Shown here one piece after another: positions 1-7,682 of a stretch of DNA of 23,603 nucleotides. The notes below the pieces were generated by a model. That model was not told the DNA's origin and searched no databases. It was given only the letters and a program-made list of their open reading frames with translations. Positions within the stretch are counted from its first letter, which is position 1. Each line of letters begins with the position of its first letter. A program made the position numbers and the translations under genes. The stretch is from an uncultured Erwinia sp. (GTDB lineage Bacteria > Pseudomonadota > Gammaproteobacteria > Enterobacterales > Enterobacteriaceae), in NCBI GenBank assembly GCA_946221915.1, contig CAMIKG010000067.1, positions 1-23,603 on the forward strand, given 5' to 3'.

Positions 1-9
1 CCACCCCAG

Positions 10-34
10 CCCTCCCCCACAGCGTAGGGGAGGG
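10..34 (-). other. GC-rich stem-loop downstream of iolE
   Basis: An 8 bp perfect stem (10-17 with 27-34, CCCTCCCC/GGGGAGGG) encloses a 9 nt loop, just past the iolE stop in the direction of transcription. No T-run follows on the minus strand, so it is not a canonical intrinsic terminator. It may be a repeated extragenic palindrome or an mRNA 3'-end stabiliser. Confidence 0.5.
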
Positions 35-42
35 AGCTGACC

Positions 43-939
43 TTACAGCCCTGCAGTTTCGCGGATATATTTACGCGCTTTCACCGCGTACTCAAACGGA
101 TTAGCCAGCGCCGGGTCCTGCTCCGCTTCAACCACCATCCAGCCTTTATAGCCGTAGTCGTCGAGGATTTTAAACACCGGTTTAAAGTCGATCACGCCAT
201 CGCCCGGCACGGTAAAGGTGCCTTTCTTCACGCCGTCGAGGAAAGAGAGCTTCTCATTACGCACCTGCGCCACAATCTCGTCACGTACATCTTTTAAATG
301 CACATGGTTGATGCGCGGCAGATACTTCTGCAGCAGCGCCAGCATCTTTTCCTGGGAGCCTTCAGAGTAGTAAGCATGGCCGGTATCGAACAGCAGATAT
401 ACGTCATCATTGGTCAGCTCCATAAAACGGTCGACTTCTTCCGTGGTCTGGATAGCGGTGCCCATATGATGGTGCAGACACACCTGCATGCCTTTCGCTG
501 CAGCGATTTTCGCCAGCTCGTTATAGCCTTCCGCCGTCAGACGCCACTCTTCATCCGTAAAGTGCGGCTTCTGCTCCAGCACCGCCAGTGTGGTGCCCTG
601 AATACTTTTGCTCTGCTCTGAACAGCCAATCACTTTAGCGCCCATCGCATGCAGGAAGTTCATGTGGTTGGTGAACTCATCGATGGTTTTCGCTTTATCG
701 CCCTGGGCGAAAAAGGTGCTGAACCAGGCGTTGCAAATCTGAATGCCGCGAATTTCCAGCATTGGCTTCAGCACTGCCGGGTCGCGCGGATATTTGCTGC
801 CCACTTCGCTGCCGGTAAAGCCCGCCAGCGCCATTTCACTGACAATCTGCTGGAAGGTGTTTTCTTTACCCAGTTCTGGCATATCGTCGTTGGTCCAGCC
901 AATCGGCGCAATCGCCAGCTTCACGTTATCTTTGTTCAT
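43..939 (-). CDS. iolE: IolE, myo-inosose-2 dehydratase
   Basis: 298 aa cytosolic TIM-barrel protein (AP endonuclease 2/xylose isomerase-like fold), the usual IolE length. It dehydrates 2-keto-myo-inositol to 3D-(3,5/4)-trihydroxycyclohexane-1,2-dione, the step after IolG. Visible hallmarks: N-terminal IAPIGWTNDD (10-19), HHHMGT (156-161), LLFDTGH with D185 and H188, HVHLKDVR (212-219), VPGDGVID (244-251) and the C-terminal VVEAEQDP (269-276). The D, H and E residues are candidate metal and substrate ligands. The ATG at 937-939 has AGAGGC upstream. It is the last gene of iolD-iolG-iolH-iolE; the 52 nt gap to iolH holds a terminator-like hairpin, so iolE may be transcribed less than the genes before it. 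A second, divergent IolE-like protein lies at 21494-22417. Confidence 0.95.
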   Translation of the reverse strand: MNKDNVKLAIAPIGWTNDDMPELGKENTFQQIVSEMALAGFTGSEVGSKYPRDPAVLKPMLEIRGIQICNAWFSTFFAQGDKAKTIDEFTNHMNFLHAMGAKVIGCSEQSKSIQGTTLAVLEQKPHFTDEEWRLTAEGYNELAKIAAAKGMQVCLHHHMGTAIQTTEEVDRFMELTNDDVYLLFDTGHAYYSEGSQEKMLALLQKYLPRINHVHLKDVRDEIVAQVRNEKLSFLDGVKKGTFTVPGDGVIDFKPVFKILDDYGYKGWMVVEAEQDPALANPFEYAVKARKYIRETAGL

Positions 940-960
940 ACATCATGCCTCTGACATGAA

Positions 961-986
961 ATAAAGGCGGCGTCTGCGCCGCCTTA
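961..986 (-). terminator. Terminator-like hairpin between iolH and iolE
   Basis: A 9 bp perfect GC-rich stem (964-972 AAGGCGGCG with 977-985) has a 4 nt loop. Read on the minus strand it is followed by a T-rich tail (TTTATTT, 957-963). It starts 6 nt beyond the iolH stop codon and ends before iolE. It would act as a partial intrinsic terminator or attenuator, or protect the upstream mRNA from 3' decay. Confidence 0.6.
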
Positions 987-991
987 TGTTG

Positions 992-1876
992 TTATTTATT
1001 CAGCAGTTCGCGCTCAATCATTTCGCGTGTCTGGACTGCCTGCACCGGCATTTTTTCCGGGTAGCCGAACAGGGCCGCGGAAATGATCGGCTCGCCACCG
1101 ACCTTGAAGGTACGGTTAGCAAAGTTTATATCACGCAACGCCTGCCACAGGGCGTCAAAGTTGACTTCCCCTTCGCCCACGCCAACATGCTGGTGGATAG
1201 TGGCGTCAACCCCTGGCGGGTTCACGATGTAACGGCAGTGCTTGGTATGGTTCATGGTATCGGCGATCAACATATGAGAGAGATCGTCACCGGCATACTT
1301 CAGCATGCTATCCACATCGCCAACACCTTTGTCGTAATAGAAGGTGTGTGGCGCGCTGTAGATATATTTCACGTTCTCGCTGCGGAACGATTTCACGATG
1401 TCGGCGGTTTCATTGCTCTCTTCGCAGAAATCCCATGGATGCGCCTGAATTTCGCAGCGAATACCTTCGCGTTCGAAGATCGGCAGCAGTTCATCCATGG
1501 AGCGGTAGAACATCTCTTCGCAGATTTCCGGCTCGTTCGGGTTACCGGATAGCTCGGTGTTAATCACCTGCACGCCCATCTCCACCGCGATCTCGATCAT
1601 GCGTTTCCAGTTTTTCACCGCCGCCTGACGCCGCGCTTCATCCGGGCCCGACCAGCGGTACACCGTGATGAAAGAAGAGATCTCCACGCCGGTAGCATTC
1701 AGCGCGTTCTTATACTCCCGCATAATTTCACGACTGGCTTTCGGGTGTTTATAGAACGGGTTGATCTGTGGATGCGGCGACTGTTCAATATATTTGTAGC
1801 CCCATTCAGCAACCTGGTGAACCATTCTGGTGATGCCTAAATTTCTAATGACATCAACATCAAACGCGATTTTCAT
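992..1876 (-). CDS. iolH: IolH, inositol-locus TIM-barrel protein
   Basis: 294 aa protein with start MKIAFDVDV, close in sequence and length to Bacillus subtilis IolH. It has the sugar phosphate isomerase/epimerase (AP endonuclease 2-like) TIM-barrel fold. Family-typical blocks include YKYIEQSPHPQINPFYKHP (28-46), VINTELSGNPNEPEICEEM (104-122), EIQAHPWDFC (142-151), APHTFYYDKG (175-184) and IHQHVGVGEGEV (227-238). E142, H146, H177 and D206 are plausible metal ligands. Its exact reaction in inositol catabolism is not settled in the family. The ATG at 1874-1876 has a strong AGGGAG site. It lies 70 nt downstream of iolG in the same operon, with a stem-loop in the gap. Confidence 0.92.
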   Translation of the reverse strand: MKIAFDVDVIRNLGITRMVHQVAEWGYKYIEQSPHPQINPFYKHPKASREIMREYKNALNATGVEISSFITVYRWSGPDEARRQAAVKNWKRMIEIAVEMGVQVINTELSGNPNEPEICEEMFYRSMDELLPIFEREGIRCEIQAHPWDFCEESNETADIVKSFRSENVKYIYSAPHTFYYDKGVGDVDSMLKYAGDDLSHMLIADTMNHTKHCRYIVNPPGVDATIHQHVGVGEGEVNFDALWQALRDINFANRTFKVGGEPIISAALFGYPEKMPVQAVQTREMIERELLNK

Positions 1877-1912
1877 CAGTCTCTCCCTGAAGAATCAGTA
1901 GGATTTAGCGGT

Positions 1913-1938
1913 GTGGCCGCCAACAATCAGGCGGCCAC
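1913..1938 (-). other. Intercistronic stem-loop between iolG and iolH
   Basis: A 9 bp perfect stem (1913-1921 GTGGCCGCC with 1930-1938) encloses an 8 nt loop, 8 nt after the iolG stop. No T-tract follows on the minus strand, so termination is unlikely. A role in mRNA processing or 3' stability is more plausible. Confidence 0.55.
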
Positions 1939-1946
1939 TGAAAAGC

Positions 1947-2960
1947 TTACTTATCGTAGAACGCCGGACGGGCAGGCAGTTCAACTGGCTCAATCGCGCC
2001 GCTTTCCTGAGCTTTCAGGCAGGCGTCCGCCGCCACCGATGCCGCATAGCCATCCCATGCCGATGGGCCGGTCAGGGTGCCTGCAGTCACGTCATTGATA
2101 AACGCCTGCAGTTCCACGTCATAGGCATCAATAAAGCGATCTTTCCAGTCAACCAGAATGCTGTCAGACAGTTTGGCGTCTTTACGCAGGCGCACAGAGG
2201 TTGGCTCTGGCAGCTTCGCGATGCCCGTTTCGCCGACCACTTCGGTCTGAATATCGTAGCCGTAAGCACAGTTCACGAAGATCTCAACGTCAATGCGCAG
2301 ACCTTTCTGGGTTTCGAACAGCACGATCTGTGGATCTTTCAGTTTGGCATGGGTTTTAGAGGTGCTGCGCGGGAATACCACCTGCACAGACTTATAGTCA
2401 TCTTCGGTCAGCCAGCGCAGCACATCCAGTTCATGGATCAGGGTGCTGGTGATCGCCATATCGGTGGTATAGCTCTCTGGCACCACCGGGTTACGGTGGG
2501 CACAGTGCAGCATCAGCGGCTCGCCGATTTCTCCATCTTTGATCACTTTTTTCAGCGCACGGTAGCCCGCATCGTAAGGACGCATAAAGCCGACCTGCAC
2601 CAGACGACGACCGAATTTGATCTCGGCATCCACCACGCGACGGCAGCCTTCAGCGGTCATCGCCAGGGGTTTTTCGCAGAATACCGGTTTACCGGCCGCA
2701 ATCGCCGCCAGGGTAAATTCTTCGTGGGTTGGGTCCCAGGAGGTGACGATGATGGCATCGACTTCGCTGGAGTTAATCACATCGTGGCCATCGGCATAGA
2801 CTTCGGCGTCGAGGCCGAGACTTGTCACGGCGGCTTTCGCCCCTTCGACATTAATGTCGGATACGGCAACCACTTTTGCCCCCTGCAGAACTTTACTGCA
2901 GCGGCGAATGTGTTCTCTACCGATAGCACCAGTTCCGATAACACCTAAACGTAGGGTCAT
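1947..2960 (-). CDS. iolG: IolG, inositol 2-dehydrogenase (Ser at catalytic Asp position)
   Basis: 337 aa Gfo/Idh/MocA-family NAD-dependent dehydrogenase. It oxidises myo-inositol to 2-keto-myo-inositol, the entry step. The Rossmann motif GTGAIG is at 9-14, FCEKPLA at 94-100 with K97, and the substrate-side IHELDVLRWL at 175-184 with H176. In B. subtilis IolG the catalytic set is Lys97, Asp172 and His176; here residue 172 is Ser (codon AGC, 2445-2447), in MAITSTLIHELD. The rest, including FVNCAYGYDIQTEVVGE and the C-terminal GPSAWDGYAASVAADAC, is intact. ATG at 2958-2960 has GGAG upstream. It lies second in iolDGHE, 85 nt after iolD. Family is certain; activity on myo-inositol needs testing because of Ser172. 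Confidence 0.93.
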   Translation of the reverse strand: MTLRLGVIGTGAIGREHIRRCSKVLQGAKVVAVSDINVEGAKAAVTSLGLDAEVYADGHDVINSSEVDAIIVTSWDPTHEEFTLAAIAAGKPVFCEKPLAMTAEGCRRVVDAEIKFGRRLVQVGFMRPYDAGYRALKKVIKDGEIGEPLMLHCAHRNPVVPESYTTDMAITSTLIHELDVLRWLTEDDYKSVQVVFPRSTSKTHAKLKDPQIVLFETQKGLRIDVEIFVNCAYGYDIQTEVVGETGIAKLPEPTSVRLRKDAKLSDSILVDWKDRFIDAYDVELQAFINDVTAGTLTGPSAWDGYAASVAADACLKAQESGAIEPVELPARPAFYDK

Positions 2961-3005
2961 GATATCTCCGAAATATATATAGGGTTAATAATCAGCAATT
3001 TAAAT

Positions 3006-3032
3006 GCTGCCGCGGCACGACGCCGCAGCAGC
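3006..3032 (-). other. Intercistronic stem-loop between iolD and iolG
   Basis: An 11 bp stem (3006-3016 with 3022-3032, one non-Watson-Crick pair) has a 5 nt loop. It follows the iolD stop by 13 nt on the minus strand, then AU-rich sequence (ATTTAAATT). It could terminate weakly or stabilise iolD mRNA. Confidence 0.5.
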
Positions 3033-3045
3033 CGGGGGAGTTTTT

Positions 3046-4986
3046 TTAGTATTTACGAGCTTGTTCAATATGTTCGTCGAGCATTTTGGCGACCGCGTCA
3101 ACGCGTTCAGAATTTGATACGCGCGCACCGCCGACATGCCACCAGCTGAAGTATTTGTGCACCATGGTTTTTGGCAGCACTTTGATATCAATCAGCGTGG
3201 AGATCGTCTGTTTTTGCGCATCTTCCAGCGCCGCTTTCAGTTCCGCCAGCGTGGTGACGCGATAGGTTTTACAGCCATAACCCGCCGCAATCGCCGCGAA
3301 GTCGACCGGCACAAAGCCGCCGTTCAGCTTGCCGGTTTCGCCATTACGGAAGCGGAACTCGGTGGTGAAGCTGTCCATGCCGTGTTCCATCTGCAGGTTG
3401 TTGATACAACCGTTGGTCATGTTGTCGAACAGCACCACGTTGATTTTGACGCCTTCCTGGATAGACGTGACCAGCTCGGAGTGCAGCATCATGAAAGAGC
3501 CATCGCCCAGCAGGGTGTAGACTTCACGGTGCGGCTCCGCCAGCTTCACGCCCAGCGAGGCATTCACTTCGTAACCCATACAGGAGTAGCCATACTCCAC
3601 GTGATAGCTGTTGTAATCGCGGGTGCGCCAGACGCGCTGCAGGTCGCCTGGCAGACTACCCGCAGCGGCGACGATCACCGAATCCTTTGGGAGCTGCTCA
3701 TTCAGCGTGCCGAGCACGCTGCTCTGCGTCAGTACGGAGCGGGTCAGGCGGTTAAATTCGGCGAACAGCGCTTCGCGGTCGATATTGTCGGCGATTTCCG
3801 GAATAAAGCCTTCGCCGGAATACTCCACCTGATAGACACGCTGCGTCTCTTTCAGCAGCTTGCTCTGCGCCTGCTCAACTTTTTCGCCCCAGCCGCTGGT
3901 AAAGCCCTGCGCCGCCAGACGATCGTTAAGCGCCGTCAGCGCTTCGCGCGCATCGGCCACGACCTGTACGCCATCGAGCTTGTAGCTGTCGAAGTTGCTG
4001 ACGTTAATGTTGATAAAATTGACGTCCGGATTCTGGAAAATCCATTTCGACGCGGTGGTGAAGTCGGTGTAACGGGTGCCAACGCCGATCACCAGATCGG
4101 CCTCTTTCGCCAGCAGGTTAGCCGCCAGACAGCCGGTTTCGCCGACGCCGCCGACATTCAGCGGGTGATCGGAAACAATCGTGCCTTTACCGGCCTGGGT
4201 TTCGGCAAACGGGATCTGATGACGTTCAGCGAACTGACGCAGCGCTTCACCCGCTTCGGAATATTTCACCCCGCCGCCGCAGACAATCAGCGGCTTACGT
4301 TTGCCGGCCAGCAGTTTCAGCGCATCATCCAGCTGGGCAGCCGTCGGCAGGCGACGCTCCAGGCGATGTACGCGTTTCTGGAAGAAATACTCCGGGAAGT
4401 CCCAGGCTTCACCCTGCACATCCTGCGGCAGCGCCAGCGTCACCGCGCCGGTTTCCGCCGGGTCGGTCAGAACACGCATGGCGTTGATGCAGGCGGTCAT
4501 CAGCTGCTCAGGACGGTTAACGCGGTCCCAGTATTTGCTGACGGCGCGGAAGGCGTCATTGGTGCTGATGCTCAGATCGTGGCTCTGCTCAATCTGCTGC
4601 AGCACCGGGTCTGGCTGACGGGTGGCGAACACATCACCCGGCAGCAGCAGTAAAGGAATACGGTTGGCAGTCGCCGTACCGGCGGCGGTAATCATGTTCG
4701 CCGCGCCTGGACCAACGGATGAGGTGCAGGCGATGATTTCACGACGCAGCTTCTGTTTGGCGAAACCAATCGCCGCATGCGCCATGCCCTGCTCGTTACG
4801 TCCCTGATACACCACCAGATCGCCACTGTCCTGCTCCAGCGCCTGGCCCAGACCGAGCACATTACCGTGGCCGAAGATGGCGAAAATCCCTTTTACGAAC
4901 TTGGTTTCCACTCCGTCTACTGACAGATACTGGTTATCCAGAAACTTAACCAGCGCCTGTGCCGTGGTTAATCTAATCTTGCCCAT
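3046..4986 (-). CDS. iolD: IolD, trihydroxycyclohexane-1,2-dione hydrolase (ThDP enzyme)
   Basis: 646 aa thiamin-diphosphate enzyme (EC 3.7.1.22). It opens the inositol ring, hydrolysing the cyclic diketone made by IolE to 5-deoxy-glucuronate. The ThDP-activating glutamate is E65 in YQGRNEQGMAHAA (60-72). GPGAANMITA (92-101) follows in the PYR domain, a central nucleotide-fold domain spans about 215-360, and the C-terminal PP domain carries GDGS (494-497) followed by FDNMTNGCINN (520-530), the metal/diphosphate-binding motif. The frame stays open upstream to 5112. The ATG at 4984-4986 is preferred: AAGGA precedes it at good spacing and the protein then begins MGKIRLTTAQA as in the family. It is the first gene of the minus-strand iolDGHE operon, divergent from iolC. 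Confidence 0.95.
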   Translation of the reverse strand: MGKIRLTTAQALVKFLDNQYLSVDGVETKFVKGIFAIFGHGNVLGLGQALEQDSGDLVVYQGRNEQGMAHAAIGFAKQKLRREIIACTSSVGPGAANMITAAGTATANRIPLLLLPGDVFATRQPDPVLQQIEQSHDLSISTNDAFRAVSKYWDRVNRPEQLMTACINAMRVLTDPAETGAVTLALPQDVQGEAWDFPEYFFQKRVHRLERRLPTAAQLDDALKLLAGKRKPLIVCGGGVKYSEAGEALRQFAERHQIPFAETQAGKGTIVSDHPLNVGGVGETGCLAANLLAKEADLVIGVGTRYTDFTTASKWIFQNPDVNFININVSNFDSYKLDGVQVVADAREALTALNDRLAAQGFTSGWGEKVEQAQSKLLKETQRVYQVEYSGEGFIPEIADNIDREALFAEFNRLTRSVLTQSSVLGTLNEQLPKDSVIVAAAGSLPGDLQRVWRTRDYNSYHVEYGYSCMGYEVNASLGVKLAEPHREVYTLLGDGSFMMLHSELVTSIQEGVKINVVLFDNMTNGCINNLQMEHGMDSFTTEFRFRNGETGKLNGGFVPVDFAAIAAGYGCKTYRVTTLAELKAALEDAQKQTISTLIDIKVLPKTMVHKYFSWWHVGGARVSNSERVDAVAKMLDEHIEQARKY

Positions 4987-5404
4987 GTGCTCATCCTTTA
5001 CCGTAAAGGACACGTCTGAAACAGACATGCCACAGTTCGTCTGCAAGGCCGCTGTTAGCCAATAGCGAAAAAGCGGCGACTGATAAGTGAAACGTGAGGC
5101 GATTATAAACAAATATTTTTTCCACTAAATACGATTACAGAAAAAACATTTCATTTTGCGAGAGAGATCAAATTCTGAGATGAAACGGCGCTTAACCAGG
5201 CGTTTTCCCCTTGTTAACTGAAACATCCAGCCAGCTTAACAGCCGAAAAGGAAATTTCATTTCACTTCAATAGTTTCCACCAAAGCGCCGCAGGGAGTTG
5301 AGACATCGCTCACAGCTTTGGTCAGGCGTGAAGCGACGAAAAAAAAGCATACGCTGGAACGCGGATCGCCAGAGTTTTACCTGGTTCACAATTCTGGGGT
5401 GATA

Positions 5405-5424
5405 ATTTCATTTCATATTGAATT
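5405..5424. promoter_or_regulatory. Candidate IolR operator at the iolC promoter
   Basis: ATTTCA (5405-5410), 8 nt, then TGAATT (5419-5424) gives an imperfect inverted repeat with the same half-sites and spacing as the palindrome upstream of iolR. A second overlapping ATTTCA sits at 5410-5415. It overlaps the predicted -35 of iolC, a typical repressor position. Confidence 0.4.
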
Positions 5425-5446
5425 TGGAATTTTTATTCCTCATACT
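5418..5446 (+). promoter_or_regulatory. Predicted sigma70 promoter of iolC
   Basis: TTGAAT (5418-5423) and CATACT (5441-5446) are separated by 17 nt, each matching 4 of 6 consensus bases. The resulting leader would be about 100 nt before the iolC ATG. A candidate operator overlaps the -35. Confidence 0.4.
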
Positions 5447-5555
5447 CAAAAACATGTCAGATCCGGCTTGATCGGCTTTCGATTTTCCATGCAATCAGAA
5501 TAAGGTGCGGGAGAAGCCCGGCAAAGCCTGCTTATCACAGAAGGAAAACACAGGT

Positions 5556-7475
5556 ATGAGTACACAACAGAAGCGGCTTGATGTGATTTGTATCGGGCGC
5601 ATCGCCGTTGACCTCTATGGCCAGCAAATCGGTGCGCGACTGGAAGATACGACTTCATTCGCCAAATATCTCGGCGGCTCCTCCGGCAACGTCGCTTACG
5701 GCACCGCGATTCAGGGGCTGAAATCCGCGATGCTGGCGCGCGTGGGAGATGAGCATAACGGTCGCTTCCTGCGGGAAGAGCTGCAGCGCGTGGGCTGCGA
5801 TACCGAATCCCTGATCACTGATAAAACGCGTCTGACGGGGCTGGTGATCCTCGGTATTAAAGATGAAGATACCTTTCCGCTGATCTTCTACCGTGAAAAA
5901 TGCGCCGATATGGGCCTGACGCCTGAGGACATCCGCGAAGAGTACATCACCTCTTCCCGCGCGCTGGCGATCACCGGTACCCATCTTTCGCACCCGGACA
6001 CACGCGCCGCTGTGCTGAAAGCGCTGGATATCGCCCGCCGCCACGGCCTGCGCACCGCGCTGGATATCGATTACCGGCCGGTGCTGTGGGGCCTGACCTC
6101 GCTGGGTGACGGTGAAACCCGCTTTATCGAATCGCAGGACGTCACGAAACAGCTGCAGGAAGTGCTGCACTATTTCGATCTGGTGGTGGGTACTGAAGAA
6201 GAGTTCCATATCGCTGGTGGCAGCACGGATACGCTGACGGCACTGAAAAATGTGCGCCAGGCGACCAAAGCGACGCTGGTGTGCAAACGCGGTCCGCTGG
6301 GTTGCGTGGTGTTTGAAGGTGATATCCCGGACAGCTGGGAAGCCACGAAACTGCACAGCGGCGTGCGCGTCGAAGTGCTGAACGTGCTGGGCGCAGGCGA
6401 TGCCTTTATGTCCGGCCTGCTGCGCGGCTGGCTGAATGATGAAGGCTGGGAGCAGGCATGCCGTTACGCCAATGCCTGTGGTGCGCTGGTGGTGTCCCGC
6501 CATGGCTGCGCACCGGCGATGCCAACCAAAGAAGAGCTGGATGACTTCCTGTCGCGCGACAACGAGGTGAAGCGTCCGGATCTCGACACGCGTCTGAATC
6601 ACCTGCACCGCGTCACCACCCGCAAGCAGGAGTGGACGGAGCTGAACATCTTCGCCTTCGACCATCGCAAACAGCTGGCCGATATGGCGCGCGAAGCCGG
6701 TGTTGATGAATCACGCATTCCACAGCTGAAAAAACTGCTGCTGCAGGGCGCAGAAGAAGCGGCGGCGGAAGCGGGTCTCGATAACCGCAGCGGCATCCTC
6801 GCGGATACTACTTATGGCCAGGGCGCGCTGAATGCGATTACCGGTAAAGGCTGGTGGATTGGCCGTCCGATTGAAATGCCGAGTTCACGCCCGCTGCGTC
6901 TGGAGCATGGCAATATTGGCTCACAGCTGATCGACTGGCCGCAGGAGCACGTAGTGAAATGCCTGGTGTTCTACCACCCGCATGACAGCGCTGAACTGCG
7001 TAAAGAGCAGGACGATCTGATTCTCGACGTCTGGCGTGGCTGTAACAAATCCGGCCATGAACTGCTGCTGGAAGTGATTCTGCCGGAGAGCAACCCGGAC
7101 CATAAGGAGTCGTACTACCACGAGATCCTCAGCCACTTCTACAGCCTCGGCATTCAGCCTGACTGGTGGAAACTGCCGCCACTGTCGCTGGCAACCTGGA
7201 ATGACATCGGCAAGCTGATTGAGCAGAACGATCCACACTGCCGCGGCATCCTGCTGCTGGGTCTCGATGCGCCGGAAGAGAAGCTGAAAGCTGGCTTCGC
7301 CGATGCCGCGAAAGCGCCGTGGGTAAAAGGTTTCGCCGTCGGTCGTACCATTTTCGGCCAGCCGTCACGCCAGTGGCTGCAGGGCGAGCTGGATGACGCC
7401 GCCTTAATCAACCAGGTGAAGAGCAATTACCTCACTCTGATTGGTTACTGGCGCGAAGCACGTCCGGCGAAATAA
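5556..7475 (+). CDS. iolC: IolC, 5-dehydro-2-deoxygluconokinase fused to aldolase-like domain
   Basis: 639 aa, about twice the roughly 325 aa of B. subtilis IolC. Residues 1-335 are a PfkB/ribokinase-family kinase: GRIAVDLYG (14-22), GGSSGNVAYGTA (40-51) and the catalytic GAGD (279-282, base D282). It phosphorylates 2-deoxy-5-keto-gluconate. Residues from about 360 form a DUF2090-type domain resembling class I aldolases of the LacD type: AFDHRKQL (367-374), VVKCLVFYHPHD (466-477), LLLEVILP (503-510), WWKLPPL (537-543) with K539 as candidate Schiff-base lysine, and a phosphate-binding-like VGRTIFGQP (595-603). The fused domain probably cleaves the phosphorylated product, which would explain why no separate iolJ is present. 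The ATG at 5556 matches the family start (MSTQQKRLDVICIGRIAVD); AAGGA lies upstream. Divergent from iolD; ends in a strong terminator. Confidence 0.93.
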   Translation: MSTQQKRLDVICIGRIAVDLYGQQIGARLEDTTSFAKYLGGSSGNVAYGTAIQGLKSAMLARVGDEHNGRFLREELQRVGCDTESLITDKTRLTGLVILGIKDEDTFPLIFYREKCADMGLTPEDIREEYITSSRALAITGTHLSHPDTRAAVLKALDIARRHGLRTALDIDYRPVLWGLTSLGDGETRFIESQDVTKQLQEVLHYFDLVVGTEEEFHIAGGSTDTLTALKNVRQATKATLVCKRGPLGCVVFEGDIPDSWEATKLHSGVRVEVLNVLGAGDAFMSGLLRGWLNDEGWEQACRYANACGALVVSRHGCAPAMPTKEELDDFLSRDNEVKRPDLDTRLNHLHRVTTRKQEWTELNIFAFDHRKQLADMAREAGVDESRIPQLKKLLLQGAEEAAAEAGLDNRSGILADTTYGQGALNAITGKGWWIGRPIEMPSSRPLRLEHGNIGSQLIDWPQEHVVKCLVFYHPHDSAELRKEQDDLILDVWRGCNKSGHELLLEVILPESNPDHKESYYHEILSHFYSLGIQPDWWKLPPLSLATWNDIGKLIEQNDPHCRGILLLGLDAPEEKLKAGFADAAKAPWVKGFAVGRTIFGQPSRQWLQGELDDAALINQVKSNYLTLIGYWREARPAK

Positions 7476-7490
7476 ATATGCCATTAGCAC

Positions 7491-7515
7491 AAGGCGACCT
7501 CTGGTCGCCTTTTTT
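7491..7515 (+). terminator. Intrinsic terminator after iolC
   Basis: A 9 bp stem (AAGGCGACC 7491-7499 with GGTCGCCTT 7503-7511) has a 3 nt loop and runs into six T residues (7510-7515). It starts 16 nt after the iolC stop, so iolC is a single-gene transcript and iolR is expressed separately. Confidence 0.9.
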
Positions 7516-7557
7516 ATTGCCGTGCCATGGCGAAAGGATGAAATTTTGTGCAGATTA

Positions 7558-7573
7558 TGTGAGTTATTTCATA
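7558..7573. promoter_or_regulatory. Candidate CRP site upstream of iolR
   Basis: TGTGA-N6-TCATA matches the CRP consensus TGTGA-N6-TCACA at 9 of 10 positions, with A/T-rich flanks. It overlaps the left arm of the palindrome at 7564-7587. CRP control of carbon catabolic loci is common; binding here is inferred only. Confidence 0.35.
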
Positions 7574-7587
7574 TTGCGATGAAATAA
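7564..7587. promoter_or_regulatory. Perfect palindrome, candidate IolR operator
   Basis: A perfect inverted repeat with 9 bp arms (TTATTTCAT at 7564-7572, ATGAAATAA at 7579-7587) and a 6 nt spacer. It lies just upstream of the predicted iolR promoter. Related ATTTCA/TGAAAT pairs occur before iolC (5405-5424) and iolI (11609-11629), suggesting one regulator, most simply IolR, acting also on its own gene. Confidence 0.55.
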
Positions 7588-7609
7588 AGGCCACATTTCG
7601 CACCTTCAA

Positions 7610-7638
7610 GTGAAATTTTCCATTCATCCGGGTAAAAT
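7610..7638 (+). promoter_or_regulatory. Predicted promoter of iolR
   Basis: GTGAAA (7610-7615) and TAAAAT (7633-7638) are 17 nt apart, matching 4 and 5 of 6 consensus bases. This lies 45 nt before the iolR start and downstream of the palindrome at 7564-7587. Confidence 0.35.
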
Positions 7639-7682
7639 ATCGCTCAGCAAAACGCCAATTATTCTATTAGTGAGCCGAATTA

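Larger units (their letters stand above)
4987..5555. promoter_or_regulatory. Divergent iolD/iolC control region
   Basis: 569 bp without a convincing gene. On the minus strand a perfect -10 hexamer TATAAT (complement of 5102-5107) lies about 115 nt before the iolD start, with only a weak -35. The iolC side has a plausible promoter at 5418-5446 (separate entry). Repeated TTTCA-type half-sites occur at 5148-5153, 5255-5265 and 5405-5415, with TGAAA at 5181-5185. A short open frame at 5318-5503 has no start signal and is probably not coding. The region very likely carries binding sites for the locus regulator IolR; this is inferred from motif recurrence. Confidence 0.7.

Noticed and set aside
1911..2948. 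345-codon open frame on the plus strand opposite iolG
   Set aside because: It lies fully antisense to iolG, has no ribosome binding site, and its product is rich in His, Gln and Phe in the way mirror frames of GC-rich genes are.
3136..4653. 505-codon open frame on the plus strand opposite iolD
   Set aside because: Antisense shadow of a highly conserved ThDP enzyme gene; no recognisable domain and no start signal.
5318..5503. Short plus-strand frame in the iolD/iolC gap
   Set aside because: No ribosome binding site, unremarkable product, and it covers the predicted iolC promoter and operator.
5655..6665. 336-codon minus-strand frame opposite iolC
   Set aside because: Antisense shadow of iolC with no domain and no ribosome binding site.
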